A stretch of DNA of 9,057 nucleotides. Origin: Thiomonas sp. Lineage in GTDB: Bacteria > Pseudomonadota > Gammaproteobacteria > Burkholderiales > Burkholderiaceae_C. Location of the stretch: NCBI GenBank assembly GCA_028706735.1, contig JAQTVS010000097.1, positions 1 through 9,057 of the forward strand, read 5' to 3'. Numbering within the stretch: position 1 is the first letter of the stretch; every line of letters begins with the position of its first letter. The position numbers were made by a program, and so were the translations under genes. This document shows positions 1-5,990 of the stretch, piece by piece. Below the pieces are notes generated by a model. It saw only the letters and a program-made list of their open reading frames with translations, did no database searches and had not been told where the DNA came from.

Positions 1-191
1 ATCCGGTACTGATCGGCGTGTCGCGCAAGTCCATGTTGGGCGAGATGGCCGGGCGCCGCGTGGATGACAGGCTGGCTGGCAGCCTGGCTGCCGCGCTGGC
101 TTGTATTGTGGCGGGTGCGCAGATCGTGCGCGTGCATGATGTTGGCCCGACATGCGACGCAATTAAAGTGTGGGGTGCCATGCGCGTTTGA
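1..191 (+). CDS. folP: Dihydropteroate synthase, C-terminal 62 codons (5' end outside window)
   Basis: FolP joins 4-aminobenzoate to the pterin pyrophosphate to make dihydropteroate in cytoplasmic folate synthesis; it is the sulfonamide target. Only the C-terminal part is present, with the first complete codon at position 3 and a TGA stop at 189-191. Visible family landmarks are GVSRKSMLG near the start (the Ser-Arg-Lys-Ser substrate-binding loop) and IVRVHDV near the end (the Arg-x-His pair of the last barrel strand). The protein ends in KVWGAMRV, a normal C-terminus for the family, so the 3' end looks intact. It is followed after 46 bases by glmM on the same strand, an order usual in proteobacteria (ftsH-folP-glmM) that suggests co-transcription. 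Identification rests on these motifs and on context; the rest of the enzyme is not visible. Confidence 0.93.
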   Translation, partial: PVLIGVSRKSMLGEMAGRRVDDRLAGSLAAALACIVAGAQIVRVHDVGPTCDAIKVWGAMRV

Positions 192-237
192 GCCTCGTCC
201 TGCGGGCCGCGCGCGGATTGAATTCTTGGAGAGGGCG

Positions 238-1557
238 ATGAGCAGAAAGTATTTCGGAACCGATGGAGTGCGCGGCCTGGTGGGCAAGAGCCCGATCGTG
301 CCGGAGTTCGGCCTGCGTCTGGGGCACGCCGCAGGCAAGGTCCTGCGGGCCCAGGGCGTGCAGCGCCCCACAGTGCTGATCGGCAAAGACACGCGCATCA
401 GCGGCTATATGCTCGAAGCCGCGCTGGAGTGCGGCTTCGCCGCAGCCGGCTGCGACGTGGTGCTGGTCGGCCCGCTGCCGACGCCTGGCGTGGCGTATCT
501 CACGCGGGCGTTGCGGCTGGATCTGGGAGTGGTCATCAGCGCGTCGCACAACCCTTTTGCGGATAACGGCATCAAGTTTTTTTCCGCGGGCGGCAGCAAA
601 TTGCCCGATGTCTGGGAGCTCGAAGTCGAAGCCGCCATGCCCGAAGCCGAGGGCTGCGTGCCTTCCGAACAGCTTGGAAAAGCACGTCGGCTGGACGACG
701 CCGCCGGGCGCTACATCGAGTTCTGCAAAAGCACTTTTCCCAACCATCTCACTCTCAAGGGTCTGCGACTGGTGGTCGATTGCGCGCATGGCGCGGCTTA
801 TCACATCGCCCCGGCGGTGTTCCATGAGCTCGGCGCCGAGGTCATTTCCATCGGTGCCCAGCCCGACGGTTTCAATATCAACAAGGACGTTGGCGCGACC
901 GCTCCAGACGCGCTGATTCGCGCCGTGCGGGCGCATCATGCGGACTACGGCATCGCACTGGATGGCGACGCGGACCGACTGCAACTCGTCGATCGCCACG
1001 GCCGCCTGTTCAATGGCGACGAACTGCTTTACCTGCTCGCCATGGACCGCAAGCCGGCCGGCGTGGTGGGCACGCTGATGACCAATCTCGCGGTGGAAAA
1101 GGCGCTGCAGGCGCAGGGCATGGAGTTCGTGCGTGCCGCCGTAGGCGACCGTTATGTCCTCGAAGAATTGCTTGCCCGCGGCTGGCAGTTGGGCGGGGAG
1201 GGTTCCGGGCATCTGCTGCTGCTCGATCGCCACACCACGGGCGACGGGATCGTGGCCGCGCTGCAGATGCTTGAACTCGTGGTGCGCACGGGCCGCAGCC
1301 TGGGCGAGCAACTGCAAGCGGTGCAGCTCTATTCCCAGACGCTGCTGAACGTCAAGTTGCCGACGGGCCTCGACTGGAAAAACCACGCCGGCTTCACGCA
1401 GGCCCGAGCCGCAGCCGAAGGGCAGATCAACGGCAGCGGGCGCGTGCTCATCCGACCCTCTGGCACCGAGCCGGTGCTGCGCATCATGGTGGAACATCCG
1501 GAGCAGGCTCAGGGCGAAAAAGTGGCGGCAACGCTGAAGGCTGCGTTGCTGGAGTGA
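238..1557 (+). CDS. glmM: Phosphoglucosamine mutase
   Basis: GlmM interconverts glucosamine-6-phosphate and glucosamine-1-phosphate in the cytoplasm, feeding UDP-GlcNAc for peptidoglycan and lipopolysaccharide. The 439-residue product has the usual family length and all the landmarks of an alpha-D-phosphohexomutase. These are [10 protein letters not shown] at the N-terminus, the catalytic phosphoserine loop SASHNP (residues 101-106, active Ser most likely 103), the metal-binding DGDADR (242-247), the sugar-binding GGEGSGH (319-325) and the phosphate-binding RPSGTEP (406-412). The ATG at 238 is chosen because it has a strong ribosome site, GGAGAGGG at 228-235, and gives the typical [10 protein letters not shown] start. 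An in-frame ATG at 64 would run through folP and add 58 residues unlike the family. The gene probably shares a transcript with folP. No clear intrinsic terminator was found after its stop, so some read-through into the pst genes is possible. Confidence 0.98.
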   Translation: MSRKYFGTDGVRGLVGKSPIVPEFGLRLGHAAGKVLRAQGVQRPTVLIGKDTRISGYMLEAALECGFAAAGCDVVLVGPLPTPGVAYLTRALRLDLGVVISASHNPFADNGIKFFSAGGSKLPDVWELEVEAAMPEAEGCVPSEQLGKARRLDDAAGRYIEFCKSTFPNHLTLKGLRLVVDCAHGAAYHIAPAVFHELGAEVISIGAQPDGFNINKDVGATAPDALIRAVRAHHADYGIALDGDADRLQLVDRHGRLFNGDELLYLLAMDRKPAGVVGTLMTNLAVEKALQAQGMEFVRAAVGDRYVLEELLARGWQLGGEGSGHLLLLDRHTTGDGIVAALQMLELVVRTGRSLGEQLQAVQLYSQTLLNVKLPTGLDWKNHAGFTQARAAAEGQINGSGRVLIRPSGTEPVLRIMVEHPEQAQGEKVAATLKAALLE

Positions 1558-1624
1558 GATCGTCAATCAGCCAAGTTGTTGATGGACGGGAGACGAGATG
1601 TCAGAGTCGTAACAGGACGTCGCG

Positions 1625-1657
1625 TATCACGGAGTTGTCATATTCGGGGTCTGAAAT
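1625..1657 (+). promoter_or_regulatory. Probable PhoB-dependent promoter of the first pstS (Pho box plus -10)
   Basis: Two 7-base units spaced 11 bases apart, TATCACG (1625-1631) and TGTCATA (1636-1642), resemble the tandem TGTCAYA-type half-sites bound by PhoB. A third, degenerate unit would fall at 1647. A possible -10, TGAAAT (1652-1657), starts nine bases after the second unit, about where Pho promoters place it; there is no good -35, as expected for an activator-dependent promoter. The same arrangement, with an identical 11-base core TGTCATATTCG, lies upstream of the second pstS at 4712-4744. That match is the main support. A second weak candidate, TGTCAGA at 1599 with TAACAGG 11 bases later, is less convincing. 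PhoB binding is inferred, not shown. Confidence 0.65.
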
Positions 1658-1667
1658 GGCTGCTGTG

Positions 1668-1685
1668 CCCGCGACATTTCGCGGG
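1668..1685 (+). other. Leader hairpin ahead of the first pstS
   Basis: CCCGCGA and TCGCGGG form a perfect 7-base-pair stem around a CATT loop. If transcription starts about seven bases after the proposed -10 (near 1664), this hairpin would sit almost at the 5' end of the mRNA and 12 bases before the GGAGAG ribosome site at 1698-1703. There is no T tract after it, so it is unlikely to be a terminator. A 5' stem-loop protecting the message from decay is one reading; DNA-level use as a binding palindrome is another. Confidence 0.45.
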
Positions 1686-1707
1686 AATTGCAACCTCGGA
1701 GAGAACA

Positions 1708-2790
1708 ATGTCCCACAATCCCGCCCGCCGCACCCAGATCAAGGCCGCCTTGGCTGTTGCCGGCCTGTCTCTGGCCACAGGCTTTTTTGCGCTGCCCGCG
1801 CAGGCTGCACAGGTGTCCTTGCTGGAAACCGGCTCGACGCTGCTGTACCCGCTGTTCAACCTCTGGGTGCCCGACTACACCAAGGCGCATCCCGATGTGA
1901 AGATCACCACCCAGGGCACCGGCAGCGGCACCGGCATCGCCGAAGCCATTTCTGGCGTGGCGCAGATCGGCGCCTCTGACGCCTACATGGCCGACGCGCA
2001 GATCAAGCAGAATCCCAGCATTCTCAACATCCCGCTGGCCATCTCGGCGCAGACCATCAACTACAACATCCCGGGTCTGAACAACAAGCACCTCAAGCTC
2101 GACGGCCCGGTGCTGGCCGGCATTTATGACGGCAGCATCAAGAACTGGGACGACGCGGCCATCAAGGCGATGAATCCCGGCGTCAAGCTGCCCAACCACG
2201 CCATCGTGCCGATCCACCGCACCGACGGCAGTGGCGACACCTTCATTTTCAGCCAGTACCTCTCGTTCTCCACCCCCAAGTGGAATGACAGCGTGGGTTT
2301 TGGCACCTCGATTTCCTGGCCTGCCGTGCAGGGCGGTGTGGGCGCCAACGGCAATCCAGGCATGGTGCAGTCCTGCCAGAGCACGCCTTACTCGGTGGCT
2401 TATATCGGCGTGAGTTTCCACAAGGAAATTGCCAAGGCTGGCCTGGGCACGGCGATGATCAAGAACAAGGCGGGGCATTTCCTGCTGCCCACCGCCAAGA
2501 CCGTCGGCGCAGCCGCATCGGGTCTGATCGCCAAGACTCCGGCGGACGAGCGCATCAGCCTCGTGTTCTCTGAAGGTGCGGATTCTTACCCCATCATCAA
2601 CTACGAGTACGCCATCGTCAACGCCAAGCAAGCCAATCCGGAAACCGCCAAGGCAATCAAGGAGTTCCTGGGCTGGGCGGTGGAGAGCAAGGGCGGCAAT
2701 GCGGCCAAGTATCTGGACCAGGTGCGTTTCATCGCCCTGCCAGCGCGCATTCAAGAACTGAGCAAGGCGCAGATCGCCAAGATTCAATAA
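1708..2790 (+). CDS. pstS: Periplasmic phosphate-binding protein, first copy, M. tuberculosis PstS1-like branch
   Basis: This is the substrate-binding protein of an ABC phosphate importer. The 360-residue precursor has a Sec signal peptide: basic MSHNPARRTQIK, a hydrophobic stretch to about residue 29, and likely cleavage after AQA (33). No lipobox is seen, so it should be soluble in the periplasm. Expected phosphate contacts are GST (42-44), the GTGSGTG loop (70-76, Ser73), GASD (88-91, Asp91) and RTDGSGD (171-177). The last position is Asp177 where E. coli PstS has Thr141. Long stretches such as SGDTFIF, ANGNPGM, VAYIGVSF and YPIINYEYAIVN recall the mycobacterial PstS1 protein as I remember it, rather than E. 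coli PstS. The ATG at 1708 follows GGAGAG at 1698-1703 and gives a clean signal peptide; an in-frame ATG at 1576 would precede the proposed promoter. A single Cys (223) remains in the mature part. It is likely induced by phosphate starvation through the promoter at 1625-1657. Confidence 0.93.
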   Translation: MSHNPARRTQIKAALAVAGLSLATGFFALPAQAAQVSLLETGSTLLYPLFNLWVPDYTKAHPDVKITTQGTGSGTGIAEAISGVAQIGASDAYMADAQIKQNPSILNIPLAISAQTINYNIPGLNNKHLKLDGPVLAGIYDGSIKNWDDAAIKAMNPGVKLPNHAIVPIHRTDGSGDTFIFSQYLSFSTPKWNDSVGFGTSISWPAVQGGVGANGNPGMVQSCQSTPYSVAYIGVSFHKEIAKAGLGTAMIKNKAGHFLLPTAKTVGAAASGLIAKTPADERISLVFSEGADSYPIINYEYAIVNAKQANPETAKAIKEFLGWAVESKGGNAAKYLDQVRFIALPARIQELSKAQIAKIQ

Positions 2791-2810
2791 GCGGTTTGAC
2801 GTTGGAGCGT

Positions 2811-2849
2811 CCGGGCCACCCGATCGGGTGCGCCCGGTTCTGTTTTTTT
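2811..2849 (+). terminator. Intrinsic-terminator-like hairpin between the first pstS and pstC
   Basis: CCGGGC plus CACCC (2811-2821) pair with GGGTG plus GCCCGG (2826-2837) around a GATC loop, with one bulged C, giving an 11-base-pair GC-rich stem. It is followed by TTCTGTTTTTTT (2838-2849). This is the best intrinsic terminator in the window. Since pstC and pstA follow at once on the same strand with no separate promoter seen, it probably acts as a partial terminator (attenuator). Binding protein would then be made in excess over the permeases. It may also protect the 3' end of a pstS-only message. Confidence 0.8.
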
Positions 2850-2869
2850 GATGAATTGATTGACCTGTC

Positions 2870-3826
2870 ATGCGCGTCTTCCGCCCCGGATTGCTGGCTG
2901 TCTCCACCCTGATCCCGCTGTCGCTGCTGGCCGTGCTGGGGTTTCTGACGGTGTATTCCTGGCCTGCGATCCAGTTCAATGGTGTTCACTTCCTCACCAC
3001 CGAAACCTGGAGCCTCGGCAATCTGTATTCCAACCCAGTCCATCGCAATGGCTTCGAGGTGCCCATCGGAGCAACGTATGGCATCTGGGTGTTCATTGTT
3101 GGCACGCTGGCGAGTTCGGCCATTGCGCTGCTGCTCGCCGTGCCAGTGGGAATCGGCGTGGCGCTGTTTTTGAATGACTATGCGCCGCATCAGTTGCGCG
3201 GCGCTTTCACCCAGGTGGTCGAACTGCTGGCCATGGTGCCCAGCGTGGTCTATGGCTTGTGGGGCCTGGAAATTTTGGCGCCGCTGGTGTTGACGCATAT
3301 TGCGCCGTTTCTGCAGCGTGCGCTCGGTTTCATTCCGTTTTTCTCCACAGCAGCCACCAGCGGCTACGGTTTGTTGACCGCCGGCCTGGTTCTCGCGCTC
3401 ATGGTGTTGCCAGTGATCACCAGCACGTTGGCGGAGGCGCTCAAGCGCGTGCCGAACGAACTGCGCGAATCGAGTTTTGCTCTCGGCGCCACGCGCGCCG
3501 AAGTGCTGCTCAAAATTTTGTTGCCCGCCGTGCGCGTGCCGCTGATCGGCGCGGTCATTCTGGCGCTCGGCCGCGCGCTGGGCGAGACCATGGCTGTGCT
3601 CATGGTCAGCGGCGGCGCGCTCAACTATCTGCCCGACACCCTTTACAGCCCCATCACCAGCATGGCGGCGTTCATTGCGTCTCAACTCGACAGCGCCTTG
3701 CAGGATCCCAGCGGAATGGCCGTGCGCTCGCTGGCTGAAATTGCCTTGGTGCTGCTCCTCATCGCGGTCATTGTCAATGTCATCGCTCGCCTCCTCACCA
3801 GTCGCATCCGCATCCACCGTGTCTGA
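2870..3826 (+). CDS. pstC: Phosphate ABC transporter permease PstC, first copy
   Basis: PstC is one of the two inner-membrane permease subunits of the Pst importer. The 318-residue product matches the usual length (E. coli about 319). Hydrophobic segments lie at about 8-30, 70-100, 115-140, 166-190, 221-247 and 287-310, giving six membrane spans. The cytoplasmic coupling (EAA) loop is EALKRVPNELRESSFALGAT (189-208), which contacts the ATPase. The conserved GRALGETM motif (234-241), whose Arg and Glu are needed for transport in E. coli PstC, is intact. A stop codon lies three codons upstream in frame, so ATG 2870 is the earliest ATG. It has no recognisable ribosome site, which suggests weak translation. 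The gene follows a strong terminator-like hairpin and overlaps pstA by eight bases. Sequence divergence from the second PstC (5991-7001) is substantial, including a different region between spans 1 and 2 (residues 35-66). Confidence 0.95.
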   Translation: MRVFRPGLLAVSTLIPLSLLAVLGFLTVYSWPAIQFNGVHFLTTETWSLGNLYSNPVHRNGFEVPIGATYGIWVFIVGTLASSAIALLLAVPVGIGVALFLNDYAPHQLRGAFTQVVELLAMVPSVVYGLWGLEILAPLVLTHIAPFLQRALGFIPFFSTAATSGYGLLTAGLVLALMVLPVITSTLAEALKRVPNELRESSFALGATRAEVLLKILLPAVRVPLIGAVILALGRALGETMAVLMVSGGALNYLPDTLYSPITSMAAFIASQLDSALQDPSGMAVRSLAEIALVLLLIAVIVNVIARLLTSRIRIHRV

Positions 3827-4673
3827 TCGCTCCAGACGGCTGCAGCGTAGGCGTGGTGTGTTCAACGCGCTGTTCGCCGTGCTCTGCGTGGCGGCCTTCG
3901 GCATCGTCGTCGTGCCACTGGTGGACATTTTGTGGATGACCTTGGTGAAGGGCGGCGCAGCGGTGTCGCCCGCGTTGTTCACGCAGGTGACGAACGGCAT
4001 CAGCGGTGGTTTGCTCAATGCCATCGAAGGAACCTTGGTGCTGAGTGGCGGGGCGTTGTTGTTTGCCGCGCCAATCGGCGTGCTCACTGGCATTTATCTG
4101 GGCGAGTATGGCCATGGGCGCTGGGGACGCGTGGTGCGGTTCCTGGCCGATGTGCTCACTGGGGTGCCGTCCATCGTGCTGGGCTATTTCGCTTACGTCA
4201 CTCTCGTGGTCGGCCTGGGCTGGCAGTTTTCCGCGTTGGCTGGCGCCATCACTCTGGCCATCATGGTCATGCCCTACATCGCCCGTTTCACCGAGCTGGC
4301 CCTGCGGCAAACCCCCCCCAGCCTGCGCGAAGCCGCCTATGCGCTGGGCTGCAAGGAGCATCAGGTGGTGCTGCGCGTGCTGCTGCCTTCTGCGCGCTCG
4401 GGGGTGTTGACCGGGGTGCTGTTCGCCCTGGCGATTTCCGTGGGGGAAACAGCGCCGCTGATTTACACAGCCGGATGGTCGAACTACCTCTGGAACGGCC
4501 AGCTCACGCAGTCGCCCATCGGTTACCTGACCTATGTGGTCTGGAGCTTCATCAATCAGCCGTTCGCCTCGGCGCATGCCTTGGCCTATGCGGCAGCATT
4601 TCTGGTGGTGGCCATGGTGTTGGTGATCAATCTCGTGGCGCGTGCCTTCCTGATGCCCCGGCGTTTTCCCTGA
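3819..4673 (+). CDS. pstA: Phosphate ABC transporter permease PstA, first copy, lacking the usual Arg of the ARxxGE motif
   Basis: PstA pairs with PstC to form the phosphate channel in the inner membrane. The 284-residue product has six hydrophobic segments (about 17-44, 70-95, 113-135, 138-155, 195-225, 250-277). It has the typical PSIVLGYFAY segment and the EAA coupling loop at [20 protein letters not shown] (159-178). GETAP (209-213) is kept, but the residue aligned with E. coli PstA Arg220, required for transport there, is Ile206 (ALAISVGE instead of the usual AxARxxGE). The second PstA in this window keeps it. GTG 3819 is chosen as start: it overlaps the pstC stop by eight bases, fitting coupled translation, and gives a basic MSDRSRRLQRRR head. 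ATG 3777, deeper inside pstC, would give 298 residues and cannot be excluded. No clear ribosome site precedes either. It is clearly a PstA-family permease; whether it transports phosphate normally is open. Confidence 0.93.
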   Translation: MSDRSRRLQRRRGVFNALFAVLCVAAFGIVVVPLVDILWMTLVKGGAAVSPALFTQVTNGISGGLLNAIEGTLVLSGGALLFAAPIGVLTGIYLGEYGHGRWGRVVRFLADVLTGVPSIVLGYFAYVTLVVGLGWQFSALAGAITLAIMVMPYIARFTELALRQTPPSLREAAYALGCKEHQVVLRVLLPSARSGVLTGVLFALAISVGETAPLIYTAGWSNYLWNGQLTQSPIGYLTYVVWSFINQPFASAHALAYAAAFLVVAMVLVINLVARAFLMPRRFP

Positions 4674-4682
4674 GCGCCTGGG
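4656..4682 (+). other. Possible hairpin across the stop of the first pstA
   Basis: CCCCGGCG (4656-4663) can pair with CGCCTGGG (4675-4682) with one C-T mismatch, leaving an 11-base loop that contains the start of the stop codon region. No T run follows directly; the nearest, GATTTTC, comes about ten bases later. It could be a weak 3' end for the first operon or a chance pairing in GC-rich DNA. I see no better terminator in the 4674-4835 gap. Confidence 0.25.
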
Positions 4683-4711
4683 ATTGTGACGATTTTCAGC
4701 ACCTCCATGAA

Positions 4712-4744
4712 TGACACGAAAATGTCATATTCGTGACCTAAAGT
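4712..4744 (+). promoter_or_regulatory. Probable PhoB-dependent promoter of the second pst operon
   Basis: Three half-sites lie at an exact 11-base period: TGACACG (4712-4718), TGTCATA (4723-4729) and TGACCTA (4734-4740). TGTCGAA follows at 4744, a 10-base step. This phasing and the TGTCATA core are what PhoB recognises in tandem direct repeats. A possible -10, TAAAGT (4739-4744), starts nine bases after the second unit, exactly as for the first pstS promoter. Aligned without gaps over 36 bases, the two promoters match at 25 positions by my count, including an 11-base identical core. Expression of pstS-pstC-pstA-pstB-phoU under phosphate limitation is the likely outcome; binding is inferred. 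Confidence 0.75.
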
Positions 4745-4753
4745 GTCGAAAGT

Positions 4754-4766
4754 CGCCGATACGGCG
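4754..4766 (+). other. Leader hairpin at the predicted 5' end of the second pst transcript
   Basis: CGCCG, ATA, CGGCG forms a perfect 5-base-pair GC-rich stem with a three-base loop. With the -10 placed at 4739-4744, transcription would begin near 4751, so this stem would lie within a few bases of the RNA 5' end, like the hairpin at 1668-1685 ahead of the first pstS. The leader to the pstS start would be about 85 bases. No T tract follows. A short stem like this can occur by chance. Confidence 0.3.
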
Positions 4767-4835
4767 CGCGGTGTTGAACCGGGTTCGATTCACTATCCGG
4801 GTCACTTTTTCGGATCATCTCAGGGAGCGCATTCA

Positions 4836-5867
4836 ATGAAAATCATCGTCAAAAGCCTGCTGGCTTCGGCCCTTCTGGCAGCCACTTACAGCGCACACGC
4901 GCTGGAAATCTCCGGCGCAGGCGCCACATTTCCCCAGCCCGTGTATGAAAAATGGGCTTACGAATTCAACAAGGCCGGCATGGGCAAGGTGAACTATCAA
5001 GGCGTGGGTTCCGGCGCCGGCATCAAGCAGATCAATGCCAAAACCGTCGACTTCGGCGCGTCCGACATGCCACTGACCGATGAGGAATTGTCCAAGGGCG
5101 GACTGATCCAATTCCCCACGGTCATGGGTGGCGTGGTTCCCGTGGTGCACATCAATGGCATCAAGCCCAATGAAATGAAGCTGACGGGCACCGTGCTGGC
5201 GGACATCTACATGGGCAAGATCACCAAGTGGAATGACCCGGCGATCGCCAAGCTGAATGCCGGTGTCAAGCTGCCCGATGCGCAAATCGCCGTCGTGCGC
5301 CGTGCCGATGCGTCCGGTACCACCTTCATTTTCTCCAACTACCTGTCCAAGGTGAACAAGGAATGGGCCGACAAGTACAAGTTCGGCACCACCGTCAACT
5401 GGCCCGTTGGCACCGGCGGCAAGGGTAACCCTGGCGTTGCCGGCTTCGTGATGCAGTTGCCCAACTCCATCGGCTATGTCGAGTATGCCTACGCCAAGCA
5501 GAATCCCAAGCTGGCGACCGTTGAGCTCTCGAACAAGGCTGGCAAGTACGTCAAGGCCGACATCGACGCCTTCAAGGCGGCTGCCGCCGGCGCCGACTGG
5601 TCCAAGACGTTCTACCAGGTGCTGACCGATGAGCCGGGTGATGCGTCCTGGCCGATCACCAACGCGACCTACATCCTGGTGCACAAGACCGCTGACAAGC
5701 CGGAGAAAACCGCCGACGTGTTCAAGTTCTTCCAGTGGGCCTACAAGAATGGCGACAAGGCAGCCGAAGACCTGGACTACATCCCGATGCCGGTTGCCGT
5801 GAAAGAGGCAATCTACAAGGAGTGGGGATCGGTGAAGTCCGCTTCCGGCCAGGCGGTCTGGAAGTAA
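4836..5867 (+). CDS. pstS: Periplasmic phosphate-binding protein, second copy, classical proteobacterial type
   Basis: This is the high-affinity phosphate receptor of the Pst importer. The 343-residue precursor is close to E. coli PstS (346) and resembles it throughout, for example ISGAGATFPQPVYEKW, TVDFGASDMPL, VVRRADASGTTF, GYVEYAYAKQNP, DWSKTFYQ and EDLDYIPMP. The signal peptide MKIIVKSLLASALLAATYSAHA probably ends after residue 22. All expected phosphate ligands are present: Thr31-Phe32, Ser59 in GSGAG, Asp77 in GASD, and Arg156, Ser160, Gly161, Thr162 in RRADASGT. The ATG at 4836 follows GGGAG at 4823-4827 and gives the proper signal peptide; an in-frame ATG at 4743 overlaps the proposed promoter and is rejected. 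It is first in an operon of pstS, pstC, pstA, pstB and phoU, probably activated by PhoB from 4712-4744. Two hairpins follow the stop, which should favour a stable and abundant pstS message. Confidence 0.98.
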   Translation: MKIIVKSLLASALLAATYSAHALEISGAGATFPQPVYEKWAYEFNKAGMGKVNYQGVGSGAGIKQINAKTVDFGASDMPLTDEELSKGGLIQFPTVMGGVVPVVHINGIKPNEMKLTGTVLADIYMGKITKWNDPAIAKLNAGVKLPDAQIAVVRRADASGTTFIFSNYLSKVNKEWADKYKFGTTVNWPVGTGGKGNPGVAGFVMQLPNSIGYVEYAYAKQNPKLATVELSNKAGKYVKADIDAFKAAAAGADWSKTFYQVLTDEPGDASWPITNATYILVHKTADKPEKTADVFKFFQWAYKNGDKAAEDLDYIPMPVAVKEAIYKEWGSVKSASGQAVWK

Positions 5868-5890
5868 CGGAGTGCAGTTGAAGTAAATCC

Positions 5891-5930
5891 CCCGCGATGA
5901 TCATGCGTCTCAAGCGCCGATCATTGCGGG
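5891..5930 (+). other. First of two hairpins in the pstS-pstC spacer (second operon)
   Basis: CCCGCGATGATC (5891-5902) and GATCATTGCGGG (5919-5930) pair over 12 positions with a single G-U wobble in RNA, around a 16-base loop that can form a small inner GCG/CGC stem. No T tract follows. Such spacer hairpins between pstS and pstC are compatible with 3' protection of pstS mRNA or with processing, and may lower expression of the downstream permease genes. Confidence 0.6.
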
Positions 5931-5938
5931 ATGCCTCA

Positions 5939-5966
5939 GGCCCGAGCGGAGCAGTCCGCCCGGGCC
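5939..5966 (+). terminator. Second hairpin in the pstS-pstC spacer, attenuator-like
   Basis: GGCCCGAGCGGA (5939-5950) pairs with TCCGCCCGGGCC (5955-5966) over 12 positions with one A-C mismatch and a GCAG loop. It is followed by GGTTTGATTA, a poor T tract, so as an intrinsic terminator it would be weak. It lies eight bases after the hairpin at 5891-5930. Since the downstream genes have no other visible promoter, partial termination or RNA stabilisation is more likely than full termination. Confidence 0.5.
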
Positions 5967-5990
5967 GGTTTGATTAATGGATTTACAGTC

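Noticed and set aside
64..237. In-frame upstream extension of glmM giving a 497-residue protein
   Set aside because: It overlaps the folP coding end, has no family similarity in the extra 58 residues, and the ATG at 238 has a strong ribosome site and the standard GlmM N-terminus.
163..1566. Long antisense open frame opposite glmM (467 codons)
   Set aside because: It is a codon-bias shadow of a high-GC gene. The product is rich in His, Arg and Gln without recognisable domains, and the sense strand encodes a complete conserved enzyme.
2861..2875. CTGTCAT just before the first pstC start as a possible Pho box
   Set aside because: Only a single half-site is present, with no partner at an 11-base step and no plausible -10, and it overlaps the start codon.
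1627..4093. Long minus-strand open frames across the first pstS, pstC and pstA
   Set aside because: They are composition shadows of conserved plus-strand genes, low-complexity in amino-acid content, with no ribosome sites or family motifs.
5931..5990. Earlier ATG for the second pstC at 5931
   Set aside because: It lies between two stable hairpins and its added residues are encoded by hairpin sequence. It would make the protein well longer than the family.
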